A stretch of 34,023 bases of DNA from a virus, in the IMG/VR virus record IMGVR_UViG_3300027733_000012, positions 1 through 34,023 of that record; one strand, written 5' to 3'. Every line of letters starts with the position of its first letter. Positions within the stretch are counted from its first letter, which is position 1. A model generated the notes under the pieces. The model was not told the origin of the DNA. It was given only the letters and a program-made list of their open reading frames with translations, and made no database searches. Positions 14,741-21,789 of the stretch are shown here, one piece after another. The translations under genes were made by a program, and so were the position numbers.

Positions 14741-15157
14741 ATGAGGCTTACCATCGAGAACGCGTCCGAGACCTTCCTCACCCTCGTCAACACCATCACC
14801 GGTACTGAGTTCACTCAGACCAAGACCTGCATCATCGGTGACACCCGGTGCCAGAGCATCAAGCGCCACGAGGGCACTGGCACGCTGGTCGACTATTCCT
14901 TCACGCTCGCCATCCTCGAGACGGGCCGTGATGCCTCTGGCGAGCAGCTGCACGACATGCGTGTGATTGCCAACCGCACGGTCAACCTGCCTTGGTCGCA
15001 GGGCAACCGCACGACCATCACGTCGGTGGCTATCTCTGACCAGTCGCCCATCGACCTCAACAACCTTGGCCTTGCCATCGAGCACTGCATCGACCGGCTG
15101 ACCGAGCAGGCTGAGGTTCTCTCGCAGCATGTGCGCAGCGAGGTGGCCTATGTCTAA
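14741..15157 (+). CDS. Unknown early protein upstream of the exonuclease
   Basis: 138 residues, ATG 14741 with AGGAGAG before it. It starts MRLTIENASETFLTLVNTITG and is a soluble mixed alpha/beta protein with a likely C-terminal helix (NNLGLAIEHCIDRLTEQAEVL). I recognise no motif. It overlaps the exonuclease start by eight bases, so the two are probably co-translated and functionally linked, perhaps as a recombination accessory or exonuclease partner. No annotation beyond that is supported. Confidence 0.75.
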   Translation: MRLTIENASETFLTLVNTITGTEFTQTKTCIIGDTRCQSIKRHEGTGTLVDYSFTLAILETGRDASGEQLHDMRVIANRTVNLPWSQGNRTTITSVAISDQSPIDLNNLGLAIEHCIDRLTEQAEVLSQHVRSEVAYV

Positions 15158-16199
15158 GGTCAACTACCCCAACGCAGTGCGAGAGATTCCCGTCCACGAG
15201 CACGGCAGCCGCGAGTGGCTCATCGAGCGTGCCAACACCCTCGGTGCATCTGAGCTGGGCAAGGCGCTCGGCGTGTCGCCCTACGGTGGCCTGCTGTCGC
15301 TGGTCATCGAGAAGCGCCAGTCGCGCGCCGGCAACCCCGATGTCATCACCTCTGATGCGATGCAGGATGGTCAGGATGCCGAAGACACGGTCCTGCGCAT
15401 GGCATGGCGTCGCCTTCAGCAGCTCGCAGGCGGTGCCTACTACAGCACGCCGCAGCCAGAAATGGTCAAGGGCACTGCCATCGCGCTCGGTGCCCTGTCT
15501 GCCACGCCTGATGCGCTCATCATCGACCAAGAGACGATGAATGCGGTTAGTCTTATCGAGGCAAAGCTCGACCGCTCGCGCAACACCGACTGGGCCGAGG
15601 TGCTCGAGAACGGCTTTGGTCACTTGAACGGGCAAGACCTCAGGTTGAACTACTGGTGGCAAGTCCAAAGTCAGCTGTATTGCTCGGGTCTTTCAGTAGG
15701 TTACCTCGCAGTTTGGACTGTGTTCAACTTCTATCTCATCGAGATTGAGGCAGACGAGGCCGCAGCCGAGGTGATTGCCCAGGTAGGCCCGACCGTGATG
15801 GCATGGGTTGTCGACTCGGCCGACCGTCTGCCTGCTCCGACTGATGCCGACGGGCTGCGCACCATCGCAAGCACGGTGCGTCCTGCCTCTGAGGGGCCGA
15901 TTGAGGTGGAGGGAGCAGTGGCCGAGGCCCTTGCTGCCTATGTCTCGCTGGGCAAGCAGATTGACGCCCTTGATGAGCAGCGCGACGCAGCCAAGCGCAT
16001 CATCCTCGAGGCGCACAATGCAGGTGCCAAGCTGGCCTCGGCCGACGGCATCAAGAGCAGCTTCATCGCAGCGTCGGAGCGTGTCAGCCTGGACACCAAG
16101 AAGCTCGAGAGTGACCACCCCGCGCTGGTGGCTGACTACCGCAAGGTGACGCAGGTGTCGGCCTCGTGCCGCGTGACTGCCCCGCGCAGCAAGGGCTAA
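15150..16199 (+). CDS. YqaJ-type viral recombinase / exonuclease
   Basis: 349 residues from ATG 15150 inside the end of the previous gene. The PD-(D/E)XK nuclease core is visible: SREWLIERANTLGASELGKALG (substrate-entry motif with the conserved Arg and T/G-A-S), QDGQDAED (Glu78 in the conserved G-x-x-x-E position), SATPDALI with Asp121, then LIEAK (Glu137, Lys139), and NYWWQVQSQLYCSGL, the Y-x-x-Q-x-Q motif of this family. Such enzymes degrade one strand of a duplex to give single-stranded DNA on which a RecT-type protein anneals; a RecT gene follows 1 kb downstream. The C-terminal third (AYVSLGKQIDALDEQRDAAKRII) is a coiled coil often attached to phage YqaJ proteins. Confidence 0.85.
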   Translation: MSKVNYPNAVREIPVHEHGSREWLIERANTLGASELGKALGVSPYGGLLSLVIEKRQSRAGNPDVITSDAMQDGQDAEDTVLRMAWRRLQQLAGGAYYSTPQPEMVKGTAIALGALSATPDALIIDQETMNAVSLIEAKLDRSRNTDWAEVLENGFGHLNGQDLRLNYWWQVQSQLYCSGLSVGYLAVWTVFNFYLIEIEADEAAAEVIAQVGPTVMAWVVDSADRLPAPTDADGLRTIASTVRPASEGPIEVEGAVAEALAAYVSLGKQIDALDEQRDAAKRIILEAHNAGAKLASADGIKSSFIAASERVSLDTKKLESDHPALVADYRKVTQVSASCRVTAPRSKG

Positions 16200-16203
16200 G
16201 CCC

Positions 16204-16249
16204 AGTGGCAGGTGCAACCCCTGCCATGCTGCCTGCCCGATGTTGGGCA
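16204..16249 (+). ncRNA. Two-hairpin leader element, copy 2
   Basis: Hairpin 1 is GGCAGG-TGCAACC-CCTGCC (16207-16225), extended outward by a T-A pair and a G-U pair. The linker ATGCTGCC follows, then hairpin 2 TGCCC-GATGTT-GGGCA (16234-16249), then AAGGAGAGAGAG and the ATG at 16268. Compared with copy 3, the stem pairs change together while the loop start (TGCAA) and linker (TGCTGCCT) stay the same, which points to a selected RNA structure. Confidence 0.55.
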
Positions 16250-16267
16250 AGCCAAGGAGAGAGAGCC

Positions 16268-16546
16268 ATGAGCAAGAAGCTGAAGAGAGAGATAGTGATG
16301 ATGGCTGTGCAGCGTCGTGTGTTGCCGCTCAAGGACGAGACAGCGGTGCAGCACGCGGTGCGAGCCTACAAGATTGCGCAGGACTGCATGGCTGCGCTCG
16401 AGGACAAGGTGGAGGCCGAGCCCGCGCCTGCCGCACCTGCCGAGGTGTCAGACTGGACCGTGAAGCTGGCCGGCGCTGACCTCATCAAGATGTGGACCCC
16501 GACAGGCAACCGTTGGGTGACCATCAGCAAGCAGCTCAAGGACTAA
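16268..16546 (+). CDS. Unknown small early protein
   Basis: 92 residues; ATG 16268 is chosen for the AAGGAG upstream. The frame is open before it, but that stretch is the structured leader. It begins MSKKLKREIVMMAVQRRV (basic), has a helix (AVQHAVRAYKIAQDCMAALEDK), a Glu/Ala/Pro hinge, and a compact C-terminal part with WTVKLAGADLIKMW. No family is recognised. It lies between the exonuclease and RecT, so a role with recombination or early takeover is possible. Confidence 0.7.
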   Translation: MSKKLKREIVMMAVQRRVLPLKDETAVQHAVRAYKIAQDCMAALEDKVEAEPAPAAPAEVSDWTVKLAGADLIKMWTPTGNRWVTISKQLKD

Positions 16547-16552
16547 GCCTGC

Positions 16553-16601
16553 TGCCGGGTGCAAGCCCCGGCGTGCTGCCTCACCCGCCCCGATTAGGGG
16601 C
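16553..16601 (+). ncRNA. Two-hairpin leader element, copy 3
   Basis: Hairpin 1 is GCCGGG-TGCAAGC-CCCGGC (16554-16572). The linker GTGCTGCCTCACC follows, then hairpin 2 GCCCC-GATTA-GGGGC (16587-16601), then AAGGAGG and the ATG at 16621. Against copy 2, hairpin 1 shows two double compensatory changes (G-C to C-G and A-T to G-C) with the 7-base loop kept as TGCAA(C/G)C. Confidence 0.55.
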
Positions 16602-16620
16602 ATTTGAGAAGGAGGATGAG

Positions 16621-17220
16621 ATGAGTAACCAGATGCGACTGATTGACCTGACAGATGAGACGACGGCCGAGTGGCGCGAGCGCATCGAGCACAAGCTCGA
16701 CAGCATGAACCGCAAGATTGACGCGCTCCTGGCTGCCAAGACCGACGACCAGCCTGCCCTGCTTGCCATGGTTGCAGCTGGCCCTGCGCTGGTGGTGCCC
16801 AACGAGGATGAGGCTATGCCTGTCCTGGCATCCTGCCCCACCTGCAACACCAAGGCTTACACCGAGGCTGGCATCGCAGACTTCTTTGGCTGGCGCACGC
16901 CTGCCGGCCGTGAGACCATCGTGCAGTCCTGGTGCCGGGAGTGCCGTGCCCTCGAGCAGGCCACGAGCCCGCGCAAGAAGCAACGCCTGCCCGATGATGT
17001 GCGTGAGCTCGGCATCCAAGCGCGTGACCTTCACAAGCTGGCCGACGCCAAAGCCGAGGAGCGTGCCAAGGTGCTCGCAGGCAGCAAGGGCCGTGAGACC
17101 AAGGAGAGCGTTGTGCTCTTGGTCGAAGAGCAGGACCTGCGCACCGAGGCAGTTCGTCTGCTGTCTGAGTACGACCAGAAGCGCGGTATCCTCCGCAAGG
17201 CCAAGAAGGCCACCAACTAA
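16621..17220 (+). CDS. Zinc-ribbon-like unknown early protein
   Basis: 199 residues; ATG 16621 has a perfect AAGGAGG five bases upstream. An N-terminal coiled coil (EWRERIEHKLDSMNRKIDALLAAK) is followed by a four-cysteine site: CPTC at about residues 72-75 and CREC at about 108-111, with FFGW and WCREC between. This spacing and the F-x-x-W...S-W-C-R-x-C-R pattern resemble small zinc ribbons of phage DNA-associated proteins. The C-terminal half is a charged helix, rich in Lys/Arg/Glu. It probably binds nucleic acid, perhaps aiding the exonuclease/RecT pair around it. Function is unproven; no HNH catalytic histidine pair was seen. Confidence 0.7.
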   Translation: MSNQMRLIDLTDETTAEWRERIEHKLDSMNRKIDALLAAKTDDQPALLAMVAAGPALVVPNEDEAMPVLASCPTCNTKAYTEAGIADFFGWRTPAGRETIVQSWCRECRALEQATSPRKKQRLPDDVRELGIQARDLHKLADAKAEERAKVLAGSKGRETKESVVLLVEEQDLRTEAVRLLSEYDQKRGILRKAKKATN

Positions 17221-17223
17221 CCT

Positions 17224-17234
17224 CCCCCCCCCCC
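17224..17234 (+). repeat. Run of eleven C bases in the RecT leader
   Basis: A homopolymer C11 directly follows the previous stop, with GCAAGAGAGAGAG and the RecT ATG after it. It occupies the place where the two preceding genes have hairpin 2. Its length may vary between virions or be miscounted by sequencing. It is outside coding sequence, so any slippage would change leader length and not frame. Confidence 0.85.
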
Positions 17235-17252
17235 GCAAGAGAGAGAGACCCC

Positions 17253-18098
17253 ATGAGCATGCAGATTGCCAAGAACCAACACCCCGTCGAGGGCTGGCTG
17301 TCTAACCCAGACAACTTTGCCAAGGTCGCCAACGCGCTGCCGACGCACCTCAATGCCGAGCGCATGCGCCGGCTCTACCTCACCGTGTTCAACAACAGCC
17401 CGGCACTCAAGGCGTGCAGCCCTGCCTCCGTCATCGGCTGCCTGCTCAAGTCTGCCCAGCTCGGCCTCGAGCCGGATGGTGGCAAGCTCTACCTTATCCC
17501 GCGTGGTGGCGAGTGCACGGTGCAGATTGGCTTTCAGGGCTACATCGAGCTCGCCCGCCGCTCTGGTCAGATTGCCGCCATCGAGGCCAACATCGTCTAC
17601 GAGACAGACGACTTCTCGATTGCCTACCATCTCGACAGCAAGTTTGAGCATCGGCCCAACCTGCGTCGTGCAGCCGACGACAAGGTGCTCGGCGTGTATT
17701 GCTATGCCAAGCTGACCTCTGGCGAGCGGCTGTTCACATGGATGAGCCACGCCGATGTCGAGCATGTGCGTCGCACGAGTTCTGGCAACAGCAGCACCTG
17801 GACCAAGCACTGGGGCGAGATGGCGAAAAAGACGGTGCTCAAGCGTGCCGCCAAGATGCTGCCCAGCTCGATTGAGATGGCTGCTGCTATCGAGACCGAG
17901 GCCGAGCACGAGGGCTACCAGCAGGAGGCGCCTGTGGTGTCTCATCAGGTGGTGACGACTCCGACGGCAGTAGGTGGTGCCCGGCTGCCTGCTCCTCCGC
18001 CGCCCATCGAGGTGACGGCCGAGGAGGTCGAGGTCACTGAGCTGGCTGCAACCGAGGCTGCTACCGAGCCCCTCAACCTCGACGAGGTGCCGTTTTGA
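17253..18098 (+). CDS. recT: RecT-family single-strand annealing protein
   Basis: 281 residues from ATG 17253 (purine-rich GAGAGAGAG upstream). The RecT core is clear: PASVIGCLLKSAQLGLEPDGGKLYLIPRGGE (about residues 58-90), then VQIGFQGYIELARRSGQI, and later KTVLKRAAKMLP. It coats and anneals single strands produced by the upstream exonuclease, giving a two-component Red/RecET-like recombination system. After about residue 215 the protein becomes a Pro/Glu/Val/Ala-rich disordered tail ending NLDEVPF, resembling the acidic DDDIPF tip of bacterial SSB. That tail could recruit host SSB-interacting proteins. The following gene starts within its stop codon (TTGA). Confidence 0.88.
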   Translation: MSMQIAKNQHPVEGWLSNPDNFAKVANALPTHLNAERMRRLYLTVFNNSPALKACSPASVIGCLLKSAQLGLEPDGGKLYLIPRGGECTVQIGFQGYIELARRSGQIAAIEANIVYETDDFSIAYHLDSKFEHRPNLRRAADDKVLGVYCYAKLTSGERLFTWMSHADVEHVRRTSSGNSSTWTKHWGEMAKKTVLKRAAKMLPSSIEMAAAIETEAEHEGYQQEAPVVSHQVVTTPTAVGGARLPAPPPPIEVTAEEVEVTELAATEAATEPLNLDEVPF

Positions 18099-18412
18099 GT
18101 AACTACCCTCACGCCCGCGCCGTCCTGGCGTCTCGCATCGTGCAGCTGCACGGCACCCAGCACCGGCTGGCTCAGCTCCTTGGCGAGAGCCGGCAGCTGC
18201 TGCTGCAACGGCAGAAGTCGGCAGCCAAGTATGCCAACAGCCACGGCTGGTGGTCCAACCTGCTCATCATGGAGCCTACCTGGCTGCTCGAGGAGATGCA
18301 GAGCCGGCCGATGCCGAGCCCGATGTTGGTTGCTGCCGCTGTTGAGCTCAACCAGAACACCTACAACCAGTACCGCCGTGTTGGCGGTCGCCCCCGCAAG
18401 GTGAAGCCATGA
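18095..18412 (+). CDS. Unknown small protein with AT-hook-like end (TTG start)
   Basis: 105 residues. The start is TTG 18095, overlapping the RecT stop as TTGA, with GAGG eight bases before it; no ATG occurs until well inside. The first half is helical (ASRIVQLHGTQHRLAQLLGESRQLLLQ), reminiscent of a helix-turn-helix without a clear match. A Trp-rich middle follows (HGWWSNLLIMEPTWLLEEM), then LNQNTYNQYRRVGGRPRKVKP, whose GGRPRK resembles an AT-hook core. DNA binding is likely; the job is unknown. Confidence 0.65.
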   Translation: MSNYPHARAVLASRIVQLHGTQHRLAQLLGESRQLLLQRQKSAAKYANSHGWWSNLLIMEPTWLLEEMQSRPMPSPMLVAAAVELNQNTYNQYRRVGGRPRKVKP

Positions 18413-19317
18413 GTACCGACTACTACATCAAACTAGGTCATGAATGCGCAGCCAGAGGCTGGTTCTTTTGGGAGCCTGGCATGCTCGCTCGCAGTGCGAC
18501 TACTGGACCGAAAGGCGGCTTTCGCAAGTGTCGCGTGATTGGCGAGATGGGCGACGGAACGCCTAAGACCAACAGCGGCAAGTACGTTATGCCGGTGCAC
18601 ATGTGCCTCGGCTGCGAGCTTGAGCTGGTTCTCCCGGACCTCACCGATGCTGCAACGGTCGGCTGCCTGCTTGACCTTGCGCGGCGCAACATCGGTCGCA
18701 ACGTTTCTCCCATCTGGTCAGAGGATGGCTCATGGCATGTTTCTGGCTTTCCGCAGTGCTTCCCAAGCGAGGCCGAGGCATTGATGGCAGCCACCGACAA
18801 GGCAGTGCCTAACTCGGCAGCAATGGCAGCAAAGAGGTTGCAGCTGCAAGCCGATACCAAGGCTCGGTTGCAGGCCGAGAAAGATGAAGCTGTCGCGCTT
18901 GAGAAGCGACGCGCTGAAGCAGCTCGTGAGCGCGCTGCCGAGTGGGCTCGCACTGAGCCCCAGCGTCGTGCCGAATCAATCGCCTTTAGAGCAGCGGAAG
19001 AAGCCAAGATGCAGGCAAAGCGCGACAAGCTTGCCGCGTCTAACCTTGCTCGGTTGGCTAAGGTTTGGGACCGCTGGCCTGCCATGAGCAACGAGGAGTT
19101 GGCCAAAGAGCATCTCAACTTGACCATGACCCTCTCCAAACTGGTCGAGGCTCATCAGGCAACAAAGGTTGAGACTAGCTTGTACAACAAGCATGGCCAC
19201 CACGGCGGCGTGAAGAAGCCATCTCCCGGTCTGCAGGCTCGTGCGCATCATGTGCGCGACGCGAGCGCTCTTCTTGTAGCCATGAAGCAGGAAATGACGA
19301 AGCGGGGCAAGCCATGA
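18409..19317 (+). CDS. Unknown protein with central coiled coil
   Basis: 302 residues, ATG 18409 overlapping the previous stop (ATGA). The N-terminal ~130 residues form a globular domain with scattered Cys/His (HMCLGCELEL). Residues ~140-225 are a long charged coiled coil (KARLQAEKDEAVALEKRRAEAARER). The last ~80 residues (MSNEELAKEHLNLTMTLSKLV...VAMKQEMTKRGKP) resemble the whole of the next protein: a helix, a loop, then a helix ending in an E-x-x-(K/R)RG box. I see no enzyme motif. The base composition looks slightly less GC-extreme than in its neighbours (more AAG/GTT-type codons). Confidence 0.75.
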   Translation: MSTDYYIKLGHECAARGWFFWEPGMLARSATTGPKGGFRKCRVIGEMGDGTPKTNSGKYVMPVHMCLGCELELVLPDLTDAATVGCLLDLARRNIGRNVSPIWSEDGSWHVSGFPQCFPSEAEALMAATDKAVPNSAAMAAKRLQLQADTKARLQAEKDEAVALEKRRAEAARERAAEWARTEPQRRAESIAFRAAEEAKMQAKRDKLAASNLARLAKVWDRWPAMSNEELAKEHLNLTMTLSKLVEAHQATKVETSLYNKHGHHGGVKKPSPGLQARAHHVRDASALLVAMKQEMTKRGKP

Positions 19318-19613
19318 CCAAGCCCCTACCAGAGATGTCGGTGGCCGAGCTCAATGAGCAAATCTGGCTGCACCACGAGATGGTCGGCCACCTCGAGCGC
19401 CGCAACCTGCGGTTCAAGACCAGCCTGCTGAAGTTCGAGACAGGGGTAGCCAAGAAGTGGCGAGACGACGAGACCGGGCATGGCCGGCTGTTCTGCGAGC
19501 TGGTCATCATGGGCCTCGATGAAGAGGAGCAGGCCATCGAGGCCGAGAGGACCGAGCTCTTCAAGGTGCTGGCTCTAATCAAGACCGAGGCCCAGCGCAG
19601 GGGGTTGGCATGA
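19314..19613 (+). CDS. Small helical protein, member of a local paralogous set
   Basis: 99 residues, ATG 19314 in an ATGA overlap. Two long helices flank a charged loop: MSVAELNEQIWLHHEMVGHLE at the start and EEEQAIEAERTELFKVLALI near the end, finishing EAQRRGLA. Matching plans occur in the C-terminal parts of both neighbouring proteins and in the protein at 20269. It is probably a small helical-bundle or adaptor protein; no function can be assigned. Confidence 0.7.
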   Translation: MTKPLPEMSVAELNEQIWLHHEMVGHLERRNLRFKTSLLKFETGVAKKWRDDETGHGRLFCELVIMGLDEEEQAIEAERTELFKVLALIKTEAQRRGLA

Positions 19614-20272
19614 GCTCAGCAGCTGACAGGCGAGCGGAGGCCATCGAGCGCATCGGCAAGGTGCGTGCCGAGGTCGAAGCCAAGGAGGCCGAGAAGGCAG
19701 CCAAGGCCGAGGCCGCCAAGCAGCGCAAGCGGGAGACCAAGAGGCGCTGGGCAGCGCAGCACCCTGAGAGGGCCAAGGCTCTGCAAGCCAAGAAGAACGC
19801 CAACAAGAACGACCGCATCAACGCCCGTCTTGCGTCCGACCCTGCCTACCGTGAGGAGCGCAAGGTCAAGCGGCAGGAGAAGTACCAGGAGAACAAAGAG
19901 CGCCTCGCAGCCAAGCGCCAAGCCCGGCTCGAGGAGGTCAAAGCCATGAGAGACAAGCTAACCCAGTTGACCAACCCAACCCCTACCGAGGACATCATGA
20001 CCGCTGACGACAAGAACATCCTAAACAAGATTGAGGCAGCCAAGGCCGAGATGGGGCGCCTCATGGTCACGCTCGATGACCTGCACAACGAGCAGACTTT
20101 GCTCGAGGAGGGTGACGCATGGGTCGAGAGTACGCCCTACTGCGAGCTGGTTGCCGAGGGCATCGCCATCAACATTGCCGAGCGGCAGGCGACCTTCGAG
20201 TGGAAGTACAAGCAAGCGGCTATCTCGGTGTGGATGTACCGCATCGAGGCCAAGCGCCGTGGCCTGCTGTGA
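19610..20272 (+). CDS. Lys/Arg-rich N-domain joined to the paralogous helical domain
   Basis: 220 residues, ATG 19610 in an ATGA overlap. Residues 1-~115 are extremely rich in Ala, Lys, Arg and Glu, with repeats such as RRWAAQHPERAKALQAKKN and RQEKYQENKERLAAKRQARL, the type of basic helical repeat often found before HNH nucleases, though no HNH domain follows. Residues ~130-220 repeat the local helical domain and end YRIEAKRRGLL, nearly the same ending as its upstream neighbour. An internal ATG at 19997 (MTADDKNIL) would express the second domain alone, so this may be a fusion. It is likely nucleic-acid binding. Confidence 0.7.
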   Translation: MSSAADRRAEAIERIGKVRAEVEAKEAEKAAKAEAAKQRKRETKRRWAAQHPERAKALQAKKNANKNDRINARLASDPAYREERKVKRQEKYQENKERLAAKRQARLEEVKAMRDKLTQLTNPTPTEDIMTADDKNILNKIEAAKAEMGRLMVTLDDLHNEQTLLEEGDAWVESTPYCELVAEGIAINIAERQATFEWKYKQAAISVWMYRIEAKRRGLL

Positions 20273-20637
20273 GCACCGAATTCACCGGAAAAGCCGGAGA
20301 GTTGAGGGACCTGCCAGACGATGAGCTCTTGGCCGGATGGGAGTTGCATCGGGCTTTGAGCGAGGCAGCCTACCGCAGGCTGCGTGAGATTGCCTCGGAG
20401 GAGGCCGACTACAACCGCCGCAGGTACCTCGAGCTGGCTCGCACGCCAGTGGGCAAGGCAGAGTACATTGCGCAGATTTCACTGTTCCGTTTAGCCGAGG
20501 TCACACCTCGACAGGCTTTCTATGACGCGAGCGAGTTCTGCCGTCAGTGTGCAGATGAGTGGGAGCGTCGGGGCAACGAGGTGCACAACCCGCGTATCGA
20601 GAAGCTCAAGGCGCAGCTCAAGGGTGGCAAACCGTGA
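20269..20637 (+). CDS. Small helical protein of the local paralogous set (GTG start)
   Basis: 122 residues from GTG 20269, which forms GTGA with the previous stop; the frame is open further upstream only as a shadow. It starts MSTEFTGKAGELRDLPDDELL, has long charged helices, and contains CADEWERRGNE, matching the E-x-x-RRG box of the neighbours, followed by an extra Lys-rich tail. Function unknown. It lies immediately before the resolvase gene and is coupled to it (GTGA). Confidence 0.7.
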   Translation: MSTEFTGKAGELRDLPDDELLAGWELHRALSEAAYRRLREIASEEADYNRRRYLELARTPVGKAEYIAQISLFRLAEVTPRQAFYDASEFCRQCADEWERRGNEVHNPRIEKLKAQLKGGKP

Positions 20638-21125
20638 CCCGCATCATCTACACAGGCGTTGACCCGGGCAAGAGCGGCGCAATCGCCAGCCTCGACCAGG
20701 ACGGCACCATCCTCAAGGTGTCGAGGTTCAATCAGGCCGACACCGAGGGGCGCATCGCGCTCATCATCGGTGACCACTTTGCCGAGCTCGAGGACTGCAT
20801 CCACGCTGCCACCATCGAGCGTGTCGGAGCCATGCCTAAGCAGGGTCTGAGCAGCACCTTTGTCTTTGGCCGTGTCTATGGCGAGGCATGGGCAGGACTG
20901 GTGCTCAGCAAGGCCCGCGTGTCGAGCGTCGCCCCATCTACCTGGCAGAGCGACATGAGGCTGCCCAAGAAGGTCGAGTACGCTGCACACAAGCGCGCCA
21001 TCAAGGCCGAGGCCGAGACCCGGTGGGGCCGCACCTTCACGCTTGACCAAGTTGACGCCATTTGGATAGCCGAATGGGCACGACTCAAGGGGCCGTGGTC
21101 ACGCGGCGCAACAGCTGGAGGGTAG
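20634..21125 (+). CDS. RuvC-like Holliday junction resolvase / RNase H-fold nuclease
   Basis: 163 residues from GTG 20634 (GTGA overlap). The first strand is IIYTGVDPGKSGAIA with Asp10, the second acidic site is TIERV with Glu62 followed by KQGLSSTFVFGRVYG, and the C-terminal helix has LDQVDAIWIAEWA with Asp138/Asp141. Together these are the RuvC fold catalytic set. Phage RuvC-like enzymes resolve branched DNA before packaging. APSTWQSDMRLP and HKRAIKAEA lie where such proteins contact DNA. It fits with the exonuclease and RecT upstream. Confidence 0.85.
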   Translation: MTRIIYTGVDPGKSGAIASLDQDGTILKVSRFNQADTEGRIALIIGDHFAELEDCIHAATIERVGAMPKQGLSSTFVFGRVYGEAWAGLVLSKARVSSVAPSTWQSDMRLPKKVEYAAHKRAIKAEAETRWGRTFTLDQVDAIWIAEWARLKGPWSRGATAGG

Positions 21126-21127
21126 CC

Positions 21128-21526
21128 ATGCACGACGAGTGGACCAGACCTCTGATGCCGACAGCGCACATGCTTGAGCTCCACTTTGGCGGCCGCTGGT
21201 CAGTCCTGCATGAGGGCCGGCGACTGGCTCTGGCTGCTCACCAGCCGGTGCCTTGGACCATGGCTCTTGTCTCTGACTACGGGATGCTGCGCATGGAGCT
21301 GCGTCTGAGTGAGGGCGGTCTCTTCTTGGCAGCCATCACCTACGAGGACTTTGACCAGCCTCTGGTGGTGTCAGCAGGGGCCGTATTCACCGAGGCAATC
21401 AGCAGTGTGCTGCGTGCCTACCGCAACACCGTGAACAGCCTGCCAGAGCCCGTCACAGGGCTGCCTGATGAGCGCGGTGCCTACTACCGACAACACCTCA
21501 CCTTGAAGCGGAAGCAAGCCAGATGA
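21128..21526 (+). CDS. Unknown early protein
   Basis: 132 residues; ATG 21128 is preceded by GGAGGG. It starts MHDEWTRPLMPTAHMLELHF. It has beta-type alternation (WTMALVSDYGMLRMELRL, GLFLAAITYEDF), a helix (TEAISSVLRAYRNTV) and a basic C-terminus (LTLKRKQAR). I recognise no motif. It is co-transcribed with the resolvase and coupled to the tiny membrane protein that follows. Confidence 0.7.
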   Translation: MHDEWTRPLMPTAHMLELHFGGRWSVLHEGRRLALAAHQPVPWTMALVSDYGMLRMELRLSEGGLFLAAITYEDFDQPLVVSAGAVFTEAISSVLRAYRNTVNSLPEPVTGLPDERGAYYRQHLTLKRKQAR

Positions 21527-21675
21527 GCACAGCCTACTCTTACATGGTTGCCGGCGTGAAGCTGGTGCCCGACAACCGCAAGGTGCAGCCCGACCCTCTG
21601 CTCCTGGCATTCATGGTCCTCTTCTTTGCCTATGTCATCTGGCTGTTCGTGCGGGCCGACCGTGACAAGCCGTGA
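21523..21675 (+). CDS. Tiny single-pass membrane protein A
   Basis: 50 residues, ATG 21523 in an ATGA overlap. The first 25 residues are soluble, then one hydrophobic helix runs LLLAFMVLFFAYVIWLFV, followed by charged RADRDKP. This would place a short positively charged end in the cytoplasm. It lies in the early arm, far from the lysis genes, so an inner-membrane early function (for example superinfection exclusion or host interference) is as likely as holin accessory action. Confidence 0.6.
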   Translation: MSTAYSYMVAGVKLVPDNRKVQPDPLLLAFMVLFFAYVIWLFVRADRDKP

Positions 21676-21785
21676 GCTGGTTCTTTTGCGCTCTCGTGGA
21701 TGCCGTCATGCGTGACCCTGTCATCGTCGTGATGGGCATCATCCTTCTTATCTCTACCTTCGCTGACCAAATCGACCGCTGGTGA
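21672..21785 (+). CDS. Tiny single-pass membrane protein B (GTG start)
   Basis: 37 residues from GTG 21672, overlapping the stop of the previous gene as GTGA and ending four bases before the next ATG. A short polar N-terminus containing MRDP precedes a hydrophobic helix PVIVVMGIILLISTFA, then DQIDRW. It resembles other tiny phage membrane proteins only in general form. The tight coupling of two such genes in a row suggests they act together. Confidence 0.55.
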   Translation: MSWFFCALVDAVMRDPVIVVMGIILLISTFADQIDRW

Positions 21786-21789
21786 CCCG

